This document shows, piece after piece, positions 33,589-43,463 of a stretch of DNA of 64,000 nucleotides. The stretch is from positions 1,838,162-1,902,161 of the forward strand of contig LM994670.1 of NCBI GenBank assembly GCA_000753455.2, in the 5' to 3' direction. Each line of letters opens with the position of its first letter. The stretch's first letter is position 1. The notes under the pieces are model-generated. The model was not told the origin of the DNA and searched no databases. It was given only the letters and a program-made list of their open reading frames with translations. The position numbers and the translations under genes were made by a program. This stretch comes from Clostridium jeddahitimonense (lineage in GTDB: Bacteria > Bacillota > Clostridia > Clostridiales > Clostridiaceae).

Positions 33589-34570
33589 AATTTGATGAGT
33601 TTGTATATATAAAACTTAATATTTTAAAATATAATGAGATAGCCTCTTTAGTAGATAAGTTCTCAAGGTAATGGGTACATGTCTCTAATGATAAAAATTC
33701 AAAGTTGTTTTTTTTCTTTTTAGCTTCATTAAAAAGTTTTAAAGAGCTATTATATGGAACAATAGTATCTACCATGCTATGAATAATCAAAGTATTAGGA
33801 AGATCCTCTTTTATATAGTTAATTGGACTATATAAATTAGCAATTGTATCAATATCATAGGAAGAAAATTTTTCAGCAACTTCATTTGGGGCTAGTGAAA
33901 CATTTATTTTAGCCAACTCAGCAGGACCAAATAAATCAACTACATATGAAATATCTGATGAATATTCTGACAAAGATAAATCCCCAATAAACATATCATT
34001 ATCTGAAAAGGCAGCTATCATTGAAAGTTGTGAGCCTGCTGATGGGGATACTATTCCAATATTATTAGTATCAAAGTTGTATATATCTTTATTTTTATAT
34101 ATCCATCTTATAGTATCTTTAATATCAGATATTTGTTTGTCAAATATGGCATCTGTTTTTAATAACTCATAAGAAGTAGAGATTATAGTAAAACCCTCTT
34201 TCCTTAATGTTTCAATTATAGGTGCTAATTCAGCAGGAAGATTTTTATTTCCATACATCCATGAATCACCAAAAACATAAATGATAACAGGGGATCCACT
34301 TTCCATCTCCTTTTTAGAAGTATAAATATCTAGTGTTAAATCAATGTTATCCCTACTTTTATAAATTATATCCCTATATGAGACTTCTGATACTGGCTCT
34401 GTATAAAAATTACTAGCTATTACAGCTAAGTTACTATTTAGTTTTATTATTTCTCTTGTTATATGATAATAAAATTTTATTGAATCTAAATTTACAGATA
34501 TAAAAAATATCAATAAAAGAGACACAGGAAGTATAAGCTTTTTTATATATTTAAACAAATTTATCACCAA
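33587..34570 (-). CDS. Alpha/beta hydrolase, membrane-anchored or secreted
   Basis: 327 residues. N-terminal hydrophobic anchor or signal (YIKKLILPVSLLLIFFISV), then an esterase fold of the BD-FAE/acylaminoacyl type: oxyanion region VIIYVFGDSWMYGNK, nucleophile Ser in VSPSAGSQL (a GxSxG variant with Ser at the first position), probable acid in HSMVDTIVP and His in CTHYLENL. Probably a carboxylesterase acting outside the membrane; substrate unknown. Confidence 0.82.
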   Translation of the reverse strand: MVINLFKYIKKLILPVSLLLIFFISVNLDSIKFYYHITREIIKLNSNLAVIASNFYTEPVSEVSYRDIIYKSRDNIDLTLDIYTSKKEMESGSPVIIYVFGDSWMYGNKNLPAELAPIIETLRKEGFTIISTSYELLKTDAIFDKQISDIKDTIRWIYKNKDIYNFDTNNIGIVSPSAGSQLSMIAAFSDNDMFIGDLSLSEYSSDISYVVDLFGPAELAKINVSLAPNEVAEKFSSYDIDTIANLYSPINYIKEDLPNTLIIHSMVDTIVPYNSSLKLFNEAKKKKNNFEFLSLETCTHYLENLSTKEAISLYFKILSFIYTNSSN

Positions 34571-34646
34571 CTAAACATTAATATTATAATTATTAACATA
34601 AAACATAAAATAATATACAATTAATTGGCTTATATTATATAAAGAT

Positions 34647-34680
34647 ATAAAAAAAGCTAATGTAATATATACACTAGCTT
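34647..34680 (-). terminator. Terminator of ilvA
   Basis: On the minus strand AAGCTAGTGT pairs with ACATTAGCTT (one G-U), followed by TTTTTTT. Confidence 0.8.
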
Positions 34681-34688
34681 ATATAAAG

Positions 34689-35888
34689 TTAATACATAAC
34701 TCTAATTGAGTAACCTTCTTTTTCAAGGGCCGTTACTATTTTTTCTATATGTGAATTACCATTTGTTTCAACAGTAACTTCGACAAGAACATTATTTATC
34801 CTATTTATTGCTTTAAATTTATCATGATCTAAACTTACTATATTAGCGTTCTCTTTAGCTAATAATTGTGATAATCTTAAAAGTTGTCCAGGAGTATTGG
34901 GAACTTCTGTTGAGAAACAGAATAGTCTTCCACCAGAAACTAGCCCATTATTAATTAGTGTAGAAATAGTTAACATATCTATGTTTCCACCACTAATAAC
35001 TGAGCAAATTTTTTTGCCTGTAATGTTTAACTTTTTTAATGCAGCTAAAGATACTACACCTGAAGCTTCTGCAATCAATTTGTGCTTTTCTGTAAGCAAT
35101 AAAAACGCATCAACGATTTCAGCGTCGGAAACTGTTATTATTTCATCAACGTTTTCACGTATAATCTCAAAAGTTTTATCTCCAGGAGTTTTAACGGCAA
35201 TACCATCGGCAATAGTATTAACACTAGATATTGGAGTAAGTTTTTTGTTTTTAAAGCTTTCTGCCATTGCAGAGGCACCTTCTGATTGCACTCCAATTAT
35301 CTTTATAGATGGGTTAATTTCTTTTGCAACTAAAGAAATACCGCTTATAAGGCCACCACCACCAATCGGGCAGACTATATAATCTATATTAGGTATTTCT
35401 TCTAATATTTCTAAAGCAATTGTTCCTTGCCCGAATATTATATCCATATCATTAAATGGATGTATAAATACTTTATTTTCAGTTTCTTCTATTCTTTTCG
35501 CTTCGTTATATGCATCATCATAACAACTACCTTCTAGTACAACGTTGCCACCATAGTTTTTAGTAGATTGAACTTTAAGATATGGCGTAGTTTTTGGCAT
35601 TACAATAGTAGCGTCAACACCAATTAAGCTTGATGCATATGCAACTCCTTGAGCGTGATTCCCTGCTGAAGAGCATACAACACCTTTAGATTTTTCGTAA
35701 TCTGTTAGCCCTTTTATCTTATTAAGCGCGCCTCTTAGCTTGTAAGCACCAGTAAGTTGAAGGTTTTCACATTTCATATATACTGTATTCTTTGAGATAT
35801 CACTAAACACTTTACTATGTAGAATAGGAGTCTTAACGATTACATCTTTGATATTTTCTCTTGCTTTTTTTACATTCTCAATATACAT
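34689..35888 (-). CDS. ilvA: Threonine ammonia-lyase
   Basis: PLP enzyme converting threonine to 2-oxobutanoate. 399 residues: PLP-lysine in the KLRGALNKI segment (LTGAYKLRGA), SSAGNHAQGVAYA, the glycine loop GGGGLISG, and a C-terminal ACT-like domain (from about residue 325, with VPNTPGQLLRLSQLL). One ACT domain makes it the medium form between catabolic TdcB and long IlvA. ATG 35888 preferred: the GTG at 35897 lies inside the GGGGTG Shine-Dalgarno. No T-box is visible upstream. Confidence 0.93.
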   Translation of the reverse strand: MYIENVKKARENIKDVIVKTPILHSKVFSDISKNTVYMKCENLQLTGAYKLRGALNKIKGLTDYEKSKGVVCSSAGNHAQGVAYASSLIGVDATIVMPKTTPYLKVQSTKNYGGNVVLEGSCYDDAYNEAKRIEETENKVFIHPFNDMDIIFGQGTIALEILEEIPNIDYIVCPIGGGGLISGISLVAKEINPSIKIIGVQSEGASAMAESFKNKKLTPISSVNTIADGIAVKTPGDKTFEIIRENVDEIITVSDAEIVDAFLLLTEKHKLIAEASGVVSLAALKKLNITGKKICSVISGGNIDMLTISTLINNGLVSGGRLFCFSTEVPNTPGQLLRLSQLLAKENANIVSLDHDKFKAINRINNVLVEVTVETNGNSHIEKIVTALEKEGYSIRVMY

Positions 35889-36080
35889 TAATTTCACCCC
35901 ATTGTAGTTTTAAGTAGATTTGGTATAATTTATACAATATATACTTTAACATATATTTTTAAGAAAATCTAATTAATAAATAAAAATGTATATATTAAAA
36001 TTTTAAGAGTAAATTTATTGTATTACTAAATATATAAAGATATAATTACAAAGTAATATAGAAAAAATGGAGTGAACTTA

Positions 36081-36821
36081 ATGGAAGAGAGATTACAAAA
36101 GTACATAGCTAGATGCGGAGTAGCTTCTAGAAGAAAAAGCGAAGAATTGATTTTATCGGGCCAAATTAGAGTCAATGGCAATATTGTAACTGAGCTAGGT
36201 ACTAAAGTTAATATAGACACAGATGTAGTAGAATATAATAATAAAGTTATAAAGAAAGAAGAAAATAAAGTATATATAATGTTAAATAAACCTGAAGGTT
36301 ATATAACATCAGCTAGTGATGAAAAAGGTAGAAAAACAGTCTTAGATCTAATAGATGTAGAAGAAAGAATTTATCCTATTGGAAGATTAGATTATGATAG
36401 TTCAGGTCTTTTATTACTTACTAATGATGGAGATATATATAATAAAATAATTCATCCAAGAGTAGCGATCGATAAAAAATATATTGCCCTTTGTGAAGGA
36501 AAATTCACAGAAAAAGAAATTGAAAAGTTTAAAAATGGGATAGACATAGGTGGATATATTACATCAAATGCTAATATTGAAATAATAGATGAAGAAAATA
36601 TAAAAATTAAGAAGACAGGCGAAAATACTATAAGGTCGACTGTTGAGATTACAATTCATGAAGGAAAAAATCGACAAATTAGAAGGATGTGTGCTTCTTT
36701 AAATCATAATGTAATAGCTTTAAAAAGAGTATCTGTTGGTAGCATTAAATTAGGTAACCTAAAAAAGGGAAGTTGGAGAATGCTAACTCAAGAAGAAATT
36801 AATTATATTAAAGGTCTATAG
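36081..36821 (+). CDS. rluB: Ribosomal large subunit pseudouridine synthase RluB-type
   Basis: 246 residues. N-terminal S4 RNA-binding domain (RLQKYIARCGVASRRKSEELI), then the RsuA/RluB-type catalytic domain with GRLDYDSSGLLLLTNDG, in which Asp of RLDYDSSG is the nucleophile, and the C-terminal GKNRQIRRMC. Family members modify 23S rRNA near position 2605; RluB versus RsuA/RluE is by length and S4 domain. ATG 36081 follows GGAGTG. Likely cotranscribed with mnmM, 11 nt downstream. Confidence 0.9.
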   Translation: MEERLQKYIARCGVASRRKSEELILSGQIRVNGNIVTELGTKVNIDTDVVEYNNKVIKKEENKVYIMLNKPEGYITSASDEKGRKTVLDLIDVEERIYPIGRLDYDSSGLLLLTNDGDIYNKIIHPRVAIDKKYIALCEGKFTEKEIEKFKNGIDIGGYITSNANIEIIDEENIKIKKTGENTIRSTVEITIHEGKNRQIRRMCASLNHNVIALKRVSVGSIKLGNLKKGSWRMLTQEEINYIKGL

Positions 36822-36832
36822 ATAGGAGAATT

Positions 36833-37375
36833 ATGTTTACTTATACAGCAGATTTTAGTTCGTTAACACATAGTATTGTAAAAAATTTTATAAAGGAAAA
36901 AAAAGTAGCTATTGATGGTACATTAGGGAATGGATTTGATACAGATTTTCTAGCGGATAATTTTGAAATTGTATATTCGTTTGATATACAAAAAATTGCT
37001 TGTGAGAAGTACAAAGAAAATCAAAAGAAAAATGTTGTAGTGATTAATGATTCTCATCATAAGTTTTTAGAATATATAAATGAGGAGGCGAACTGTATTA
37101 TATACAATTTAGGTTTTTTACCAGGTGGAGATAAAGCTATTACAACTTGTCATAAATCTTCTATAGAGAGTATAAGAATAGGGATAGATATTCTTAAATC
37201 AGGGGGAATGATGCTAATTACTTCTTATAGAGGTCATGATGAAGGTATGAGTGAATATAACTATATACAAGAATTACTATACAAATTACCTAAAAATAAA
37301 TATGCAGTTATGAAACATGAAATTATCAATAGAAGCAATAAATCGCCAGTATTATTTGTAGTTGAGAAAAAATAA
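36833..37375 (+). CDS. mnmM: tRNA methyltransferase MnmM (YtqB family)
   Basis: 180-residue class I SAM-dependent methyltransferase. SAM motif I IDGTLGNGFDTDFLA (about 24-38) and the diagnostic NLGFLPGGDK (about 91-100) identify the YtqB/MnmM group, which methylates nm5s2U to mnm5s2U at the tRNA wobble base. Function by homology. Starts after TAGGAG. Confidence 0.85.
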   Translation: MFTYTADFSSLTHSIVKNFIKEKKVAIDGTLGNGFDTDFLADNFEIVYSFDIQKIACEKYKENQKKNVVVINDSHHKFLEYINEEANCIIYNLGFLPGGDKAITTCHKSSIESIRIGIDILKSGGMMLITSYRGHDEGMSEYNYIQELLYKLPKNKYAVMKHEIINRSNKSPVLFVVEKK

Positions 37376-37379
37376 TAGA

Positions 37380-37408
37380 TTGATTTAAAATATAAAGAAT
37401 GCTAAAAT
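37380..37408 (+). promoter_or_regulatory. Promoter of the RpiR-type regulator gene
   Basis: TTGATT (37380-37385), 17-bp spacer, TAAAAT (37403-37408), 34 nt before the start. Confidence 0.5.
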
Positions 37409-37441
37409 TATTTAGTTATTATATTATAAGAAGAGGTAGTT

Positions 37442-38335
37442 ATGGACAAGAATAATAATTGTGAATCAAATGATCTTATGAGGTTAATACAAACAAAATT
37501 TGCAAGATTAAGTAAGGGACAAAAACTAATAGCAGATTATATATTAAAAAACTATGATAAAGCTGCCTTTATGACTGCTTCAAAGCTAGGAGAAGCTGTA
37601 GGAGTTTCTGAATCAACTGTTGTTAGATTTGCAATAGAATTAGGATTCTCAGGTTATCCTAAATTGCAAAAATCCCTTCATGAGCTTATAAAAACAAAAT
37701 TAACTACTGTTCAAAGATTAGAACTTTCAAATGATTATATAAGCAATGGTTATACATTAAAAGGCGTATTGAAATCTGACATGGAAAACATAAGAGCAAC
37801 TATGGAAAAGATTGATTATGAAACCTTTGATGCTGTTGTTAATAGTATATTTGAAGCTAAGAGGATATTTATAATTGGTTTAAGAAGTTCTATGGCATTA
37901 GCTGAATTTTTAGAGTTTTATCTTAATCTAATTTTACAAAATGTAAAAACAGTTGGAAATGGAATTTCAGATATATTTGAACAAATGGTAAGTATAAGAG
38001 AAGGAGATTTAGTTATAGGTATAGGATTTCCTAGATATTCTTCAAAAACTATAGATGCTTTAGGAATAGCTCAAGACAGAGGGGCTAAGGTTGTAGCAAT
38101 AACTGATAGTTATCTATCACCTTTAGATGCAAAGGCTGATTATACTTTAGTAGCTCAAAGTAATATGGCATCTTTTGTTGATTCTCTAGTTGCTCCTTTA
38201 TCAGTAATTAATGCTCTTATTGTTGCCGTTGGTTTAAGAGAGAAAGAAACAATATCTAATATTTTTAATGATCTAGAAAAGATTTGGCATGATTTTAATG
38301 TTTATTCTTATAATGGAAGAAACTCAGGATATTAG
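37442..38335 (+). CDS. MurR/RpiR-family transcriptional regulator
   Basis: 297 residues. N-terminal HTH_6 domain (KLGEAVGVSESTVVRFAIELGF around residues 45-66) and C-terminal SIS sugar-phosphate-binding domain (FIIGLRSSMALAEF, DLVIGIGFPRYSSKTIDAL, VVAITDSYLSPL). It should respond to a phosphosugar; the neighbours here are housekeeping genes, so the target is not evident. Start after AGAGG. Confidence 0.92.
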   Translation: MDKNNNCESNDLMRLIQTKFARLSKGQKLIADYILKNYDKAAFMTASKLGEAVGVSESTVVRFAIELGFSGYPKLQKSLHELIKTKLTTVQRLELSNDYISNGYTLKGVLKSDMENIRATMEKIDYETFDAVVNSIFEAKRIFIIGLRSSMALAEFLEFYLNLILQNVKTVGNGISDIFEQMVSIREGDLVIGIGFPRYSSKTIDALGIAQDRGAKVVAITDSYLSPLDAKADYTLVAQSNMASFVDSLVAPLSVINALIVAVGLREKETISNIFNDLEKIWHDFNVYSYNGRNSGY

Positions 38336-38411
38336 AATATGATTTAGTTAGGGGGATTAGCAATTGTTAATTCCTTTAATTTTTATTAAATATTTATTTA
38401 GGAGGATTTAT

Positions 38412-39626
38412 ATGGCTGACGTTGTTGTTATCGGTGGTGGCCCAGCAGGAATTATGGCAGCAATTAGTGCTGCTAAAAATAATAATGTTATATTACTAGA
38501 AGGCAATGATAGAATTGGTAAAAAGTTATTTATAACAGGAAAAGGAAGATGTAATGTAACAAATGCAAAGGAAATAAGTGAATTTTTTGACTATATTCCT
38601 GGAAATCCTTATTTTTTATATAGTGCACTATACACATTTACTAATGAGGATACAATAAACTTTTTTGAATCTCAAGGAATAAAACTAAAGACTGAGAGAG
38701 GTGGAAGAATATTTCCACAGTCTGATAAATCCTCTGATATAATCAAAGGATTAAGTAATGGGCTTAAAGAAGCTAGGGTTAATATAAAATTAAATTCAAA
38801 AGTAACAAATATAATTATGGATAACTCTAAAATAATTGCAGTTGAGATTAATGATTCTAAAAAGATTTATGGTGATTACTTTATATTTGCTCCTGGAGGC
38901 GCATCATATCCGCTAACTGGATCAACTGGGGAATGTTTTAATATGCTAGAAAGTTTGGGACATACAATTGTTAAGTTAAAGCCATCACTAGTTCCTATAG
39001 AAATAAAAGAAGACTTCATTAAAGAATTAGCGGGATTATCTCTAAGAAATATAGGGTTAACTATAAAGTCAAAAGGTAAAGTAGTATATAAAGAGCAGGG
39101 GGAAATCAAATTTACATATTACGGAATATCAGGCCCACTAACTTTAAGTGGATCTAGATACATAAAAAATAATGAGGAATTTAAAGTTATTATAGATTTT
39201 AAACCTGCATTAGATCTAAAAGAATTAGACATAAGAATTCAAAAGGATTTTAAAAAATATATTAATAATGATTTTAAAAATTCTTTAGATGATTTATTAC
39301 CTCAAAAAATTATACCGGTAATTATAGAACTATCAGGAATAGATAAAAATAAAAAGGTTAATGAAATAACTAGAGAAGAAAGAAAAAGGTTAGTAAATTT
39401 ATTAAAGAACTTCGAGATTTCAGTAAAAAAACTAAGACCATTATCAGAGGCTATAGTAACTGCAGGAGGAGTATCAATAGATGAAATCGATCCTTCTACA
39501 ATGAAATCAAAAATAATAGAAAATTTATCTTTTGCAGGTGAAGTGATGGATGTAGACGCATTTACAGGCGGATATAATGTTCAGATTGCGTTATCTACAG
39601 GATATATGGCAGGGACAAATTTATAA
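38412..39626 (+). CDS. HI0933-family NAD(P)/FAD-dependent flavoprotein (YhiN-like)
   Basis: 404 residues. N-terminal Rossmann FAD motif VVVIGGGPAGIMAA (residues 4-17), family signature GNDRIGKKLFITGKGRCNVTNA, the FAPGGASYPLTGSTG segment in the middle, and SFAGEVMDVDAFTGGYNVQIALSTG at the end. Physiological substrate unknown in the family. ATG 38412 follows TAGGAGG; an extension to TTG 38364 has no site. Confidence 0.9.
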   Translation: MADVVVIGGGPAGIMAAISAAKNNNVILLEGNDRIGKKLFITGKGRCNVTNAKEISEFFDYIPGNPYFLYSALYTFTNEDTINFFESQGIKLKTERGGRIFPQSDKSSDIIKGLSNGLKEARVNIKLNSKVTNIIMDNSKIIAVEINDSKKIYGDYFIFAPGGASYPLTGSTGECFNMLESLGHTIVKLKPSLVPIEIKEDFIKELAGLSLRNIGLTIKSKGKVVYKEQGEIKFTYYGISGPLTLSGSRYIKNNEEFKVIIDFKPALDLKELDIRIQKDFKKYINNDFKNSLDDLLPQKIIPVIIELSGIDKNKKVNEITREERKRLVNLLKNFEISVKKLRPLSEAIVTAGGVSIDEIDPSTMKSKIIENLSFAGEVMDVDAFTGGYNVQIALSTGYMAGTNL

Positions 39627-39706
39627 TAATCTTGTTTACTTAGCAAATTCATAATATAATCGTAGTGATAAATTAAAAGGTTAGCATCAAGAAAGGTGGC
39701 AAATAA

Positions 39707-40363
39707 ATGAGAATATCTGTAGCGATAGATGGACCAGCAGGTGCTGGGAAGAGTACTATAGCAAAATTAGTAAGTAAAGAATTTAATTTAATGTATATAA
39801 ATACGGGAGCAATGTACAGAGCTGTATCTTTAATGGCAAAAGAAAATAATATTGAGCCATCAGATATTGAAAAATTAAAAGATTTAATAGATACTTTAGA
39901 AATGCATTTCGAAAATGATGATTTAATTTTAAATGGAATAAATGTTCAGGATAAAATAACAATGCCTGAAATTAGTTCAATAGTATCAAATTACGCATCA
40001 ATTCCTGAAGTAAGAGAAAAATTAGTTAATTTACAAAGAAAAATGTCTGAAAAGTATGATGTATTAATGGATGGAAGAGATATTGGTACAGTTGTATTAA
40101 AAAATGCACCATTTAAGTTCTTTTTAACTGCTACAGCTGAAGAAAGAGCAAAAAGAAGATTTAATGAATTAATTAGTAGAGGAATAGAAGTAAACTTCGA
40201 TACATTATTAAGTGATATAATTAAAAGAGATTTTATAGATAGTAATAGAGAAGTAGATCCATTGAAAATGGCTGAAGATGCCATCGAAATAGATAGTTCT
40301 AATCTATCAATAAAAGAAGTTACAGAATTTATTTGTAATTATATAAAAAATAAATTACAATAA
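39707..40363 (+). CDS. cmk: Cytidylate kinase
   Basis: Phosphorylates CMP and dCMP. 218 residues; P-loop DGPAGAGKST (residues 8-17), YINTGAMYRAVSL, DGRDIGTVVL and the ATAEERAKRRFNEL lid-type segment are all present. Followed by ispH and the S1 protein gene, an order common in Clostridia. Confidence 0.96.
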   Translation: MRISVAIDGPAGAGKSTIAKLVSKEFNLMYINTGAMYRAVSLMAKENNIEPSDIEKLKDLIDTLEMHFENDDLILNGINVQDKITMPEISSIVSNYASIPEVREKLVNLQRKMSEKYDVLMDGRDIGTVVLKNAPFKFFLTATAEERAKRRFNELISRGIEVNFDTLLSDIIKRDFIDSNREVDPLKMAEDAIEIDSSNLSIKEVTEFICNYIKNKLQ

Positions 40364-40404
40364 TATTATTGGGTAGTAAATTTTAACAAATGGAGATAAA
40401 CAGC

Positions 40405-41256
40405 ATGAAAAGAAAAGTAATTTTAGCTGAGAGTGCAGGTTTTTGTTTTGGGGTTCAAAGAGCAGTAGATCAAACAACAAAAATCCAAAAGGAATACGGA
40501 AAGAAGATCTATACTTTAGGACCACTTATTCATAATAATGATGTAGTAAAATTTTTAGAAAACAATGAAGTATTTTCAATTTCCCTAGATGAAATAACTA
40601 ACTTATCTAAAGGGGATGCAGTTATAATAAGATCCCATGGTGTTTCTAAGGAAGTTATGGATTTATTAGAATCTAAGGGTTTAATAATAATTGATGCAAC
40701 ATGTCCTTTTGTAACTAATATTCAAAAGAAAGTTAATAAATATTCAAAGGAAGGTTACCAAATAGTTATTTTAGGAGATAAAGATCATCCAGAGGTTATA
40801 GGAATAAATGGATGGTGTAATAATAACGCAATTATAACAAAAGATGGTGAGTTTCATGGTAGAATCCCAAATAAGGTATGTGTAGTTTCTCAAACTACTG
40901 AAAAAGAGGAAAATTGGGTAAATACAATAAAAAATTTGTCAGTTATAACAAAAGAACTTTTAGCATTTAATACAATATGTGCAGCAACAGAAGTGCGACA
41001 AAAAGGAGTTTTAGAGTTATCTAAAACTGTTGACCTAATGATAATTGTAGGAGGAAAAAATAGCTCTAATACAACAAAGTTGTATCAAATTGCTAAGACA
41101 AATTGTGATCGTACAATTCATATAGAAAATTCATCAGAGTTACCAAAGGAAATAATTAATGATAAGACTATAAGTAAAATAGGTATTACAGCTGGAGCAT
41201 CTACTCCAGATTGGATTATAAATGAAGTAGTTGAATTAATGGAAGGGGATATATAG
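40405..41256 (+). CDS. ispH: 4-hydroxy-3-methylbut-2-enyl diphosphate reductase
   Basis: Last enzyme of the MEP isoprenoid pathway, Fe-S dependent. 283 residues with three cluster-binding cysteines in GFCFGV (residue 13 region), DATCPFV and NTICAATEVRQ, plus HSHG-like RSHGVS and the GASTPDWII motif. ATG 40405 follows GGAGA; ATG 40390 overlaps it. The stop codon is directly followed by the ATG of the S1 gene; in many Clostridia the two are one fused protein. Confidence 0.95.
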   Translation: MKRKVILAESAGFCFGVQRAVDQTTKIQKEYGKKIYTLGPLIHNNDVVKFLENNEVFSISLDEITNLSKGDAVIIRSHGVSKEVMDLLESKGLIIIDATCPFVTNIQKKVNKYSKEGYQIVILGDKDHPEVIGINGWCNNNAIITKDGEFHGRIPNKVCVVSQTTEKEENWVNTIKNLSVITKELLAFNTICAATEVRQKGVLELSKTVDLMIIVGGKNSSNTTKLYQIAKTNCDRTIHIENSSELPKEIINDKTISKIGITAGASTPDWIINEVVELMEGDI

Positions 41257-42315
41257 ATGGAAGATCAATTACAGTTAATGAATGAAATGGATGTTAGATT
41301 TAAAATAGGAGATGAGATACAAGGTGAAATTCTTAAAATAGGATCATCAGAAGTATTTGTTTCTCTAGTAGGTTATAAGACTGATGGAGTTATTCCATTC
41401 AGCGAGTTAACATACACAGAGAATTTAGAAGAAACTCTAAGAAACTTAAAACAAGGCGATATTATAAAGGCTAAAGTAATTAAATTGAGAAATGAAGATA
41501 ATTATGTTGTTTTATCTAGATTAGAGTATAAAAAGGAAGAAACATTAGAAATATTAGAAGGTTTATTTGATAGAAAAGAAAGCTTTAAAGTGCTTATAAA
41601 AGAAGCAAGAGAAAAAGGTTTAGTGGCAAACTTTGATGGAGTAAGAATATTTATTCCAGCTTCTCATATTGATGTTAGATTTATAAAAGATACAAATGAG
41701 TTTGTAAATACAGAAATGGAAGTTAGATTAATTGATTTCTCAAGAAAAAATCCATCTAAAATTGTTGCGTCTAGAAGAGTAATTTTAGAAGAGCAAATTG
41801 AAGAAAAAGAATCAAAGGCTTGGGGAAAATTCAATCTAGGAGATGTAGTATCTGCTGAAATAAAAAGATTTACTAACTTTGGAGCTTTTGCTGAAGTAGA
41901 AGGAGTAGATGGATTAATTCATATCTCTCAAATTTCATGGAAACTTGTTAAATCATGTGATGAAGTTTTAAAAGTAGGTCAAGTAGTAAATGCAAAGATT
42001 ATTGCTTTAGATAAAGAAAATAAAAAGTTATCACTTAGTATTAAAGAATTAACTCCAGAGCCATGGACAAATGTTGAAGAAAAATATCCAGTTGGTTCTG
42101 CAGTTCTTGGTAAAGTTGTAAGAATAAATGATTTTGGCGCATTTGTAGAGCTAGAACCTGGATTAGATGGATTAGTTCATATATCAAAAATAAGTCATAA
42201 TCACATTAATCATCCATCAGAAGTTTTATCTATAGGCCAAGATGTTAAATGCATAATTTTAGAGGTTAATAAAGAAGCTAAAAAAATAGCTCTTAGTATT
42301 AGAGATACTGAATAA
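41257..42315 (+). CDS. rpsA: S1-domain RNA-binding protein (ribosomal protein S1 homologue)
   Basis: 352 residues with four S1 domains: about 15-85 (IQGEILKIGSSEVFVSL), 100-170 (degenerate, FKVLIKEAREKGLVANF), 190-258 (VSAEIKRFTNFGAFAEV) and 275-345 (VLGKVVRINDFGAFVELE). Firmicute S1 homologues such as YpfD bind mRNA or ribosomes but are not always essential. It starts at the base after the ispH stop; the site GGAAGGGG lies inside the ispH end, so translation is coupled. Confidence 0.88.
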   Translation: MEDQLQLMNEMDVRFKIGDEIQGEILKIGSSEVFVSLVGYKTDGVIPFSELTYTENLEETLRNLKQGDIIKAKVIKLRNEDNYVVLSRLEYKKEETLEILEGLFDRKESFKVLIKEAREKGLVANFDGVRIFIPASHIDVRFIKDTNEFVNTEMEVRLIDFSRKNPSKIVASRRVILEEQIEEKESKAWGKFNLGDVVSAEIKRFTNFGAFAEVEGVDGLIHISQISWKLVKSCDEVLKVGQVVNAKIIALDKENKKLSLSIKELTPEPWTNVEEKYPVGSAVLGKVVRINDFGAFVELEPGLDGLVHISKISHNHINHPSEVLSIGQDVKCIILEVNKEAKKIALSIRDTE

Positions 42316-42340
42316 TTTATAAACATAGGTTAAGTTACTA

Positions 42341-42371
42341 AAGAGATTACATCTAAAAGGTGTAATCTTTT
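42341..42371 (+). terminator. Terminator after the S1 gene
   Basis: AGATTACA (42344-42351) pairs with TGTAATCT (42361-42368), then TTT. Confidence 0.8.
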
Positions 42372-42417
42372 CTAATATATTATATTTCTTTAAAAAGTTT
42401 ATTTTATGAGGTTTGCT

Positions 42418-43353
42418 ATGGTTTCATTAGTTAGATTATCATCTAGTAATTTATATGAATTTAAGAAACTATATGAAGAAAATTTTAAAAGAGAGACCTA
42501 TGATAAAGATTTTTTTGAGTATTATACTAATCAATCCTTTATTCCCAAAATGTTTTCAAAGAAGTTTGTTAAACTTTTTATGTATAATGGTGAGTTTATA
42601 GGTTATATCTGGTATGAACTTCCGATAGATATCCAAGTTAAAGTTTTTTCTTTATATGTAGAAGATAAATATATTGATATAATAAATAATAATATTTTTA
42701 AAAAGTTTAATGAAAAATCTTTAGTTTATGAATCTATAGAAAATAGTTCTAGCAATAAGCTACTAAACAACTTAGGATTTAAAAAAGCGAGACCATCTCT
42801 AATTATGTCCTTAAAAGTTGACGATTATAAAAAAGGGGACGAAATAGAGAATATTAAATTTAATGTACAGCATAATTCTAATTTATTAAATTTACTTAAT
42901 AGGTATAGTGAGCAGAAAAATAATATTATTAGTGTTTCATTTCAGAAGGTAGATATTAAGAATGAGGCTTTATTAAGATGTGAGATACAAAATAATGTAT
43001 TTAGAAATATAGATCGTGTACCTATTGAGGTAGAAGATATAGAAAATGATTTTAAACAAGAATATTATATTGAAGATTTGGCAATTTTTATGAAGCTTAA
43101 TAATATTGTAGTAGCTTATGGTCAAATTATTTATATTAGAAAAATGTATACAATTGTTAATTTTGGAGTTGTTGATATTTTTAGGGGGATGGGGATAGGT
43201 AAGTTGCTTTTAGATAATCTAATTAGTAAAGCTAGAGAAAAAAATATAGATGAGCTTGCTTTAGGAGTTGATAAAAATAACATTAACGCAATTTCATTAT
43301 ATAAATGGATAGGTTTTAAACATAGATATGATATAGCTAGATGGGAGAGATAA
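42418..43353 (+). CDS. GNAT-family N-acetyltransferase
   Basis: 311 residues. The C-terminal GNAT domain carries FGVVDIFRGMGIGKLLLDNLI, with acetyl-CoA-binding RGMGIG, followed by NAISLYKWIGF. The N-terminal half is a second, degenerate GNAT-like domain (FIGYIWYELPIDIQVKVFSLYV), as in tandem acyltransferases. Acceptor unknown. ATG 42418 is preferred because TGAGG falls 6 nt upstream; ATG 42406 lies within that site. Confidence 0.82.
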   Translation: MVSLVRLSSSNLYEFKKLYEENFKRETYDKDFFEYYTNQSFIPKMFSKKFVKLFMYNGEFIGYIWYELPIDIQVKVFSLYVEDKYIDIINNNIFKKFNEKSLVYESIENSSSNKLLNNLGFKKARPSLIMSLKVDDYKKGDEIENIKFNVQHNSNLLNLLNRYSEQKNNIISVSFQKVDIKNEALLRCEIQNNVFRNIDRVPIEVEDIENDFKQEYYIEDLAIFMKLNNIVVAYGQIIYIRKMYTIVNFGVVDIFRGMGIGKLLLDNLISKAREKNIDELALGVDKNNINAISLYKWIGFKHRYDIARWER

Positions 43354-43463
43354 AAGGAATATTCATATTTACTTATAAGAAATTACATTATTCTATTTAA
43401 AATGAATAAAAAATTTATTATAATATACAAGGATTGAGAAATTTGCACAAAGGAGATTTAAAT

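Noticed and set aside
34897..35382. 161-codon open frame opposite ilvA
   Set aside because: Fully inside ilvA, low-complexity Pro/Ser/Ile composition typical of a shadow.
35898..36080. T-box or riboswitch upstream of ilvA
   Set aside because: Region is AT-rich with no T-box sequence or terminator/antiterminator pair on the minus strand.
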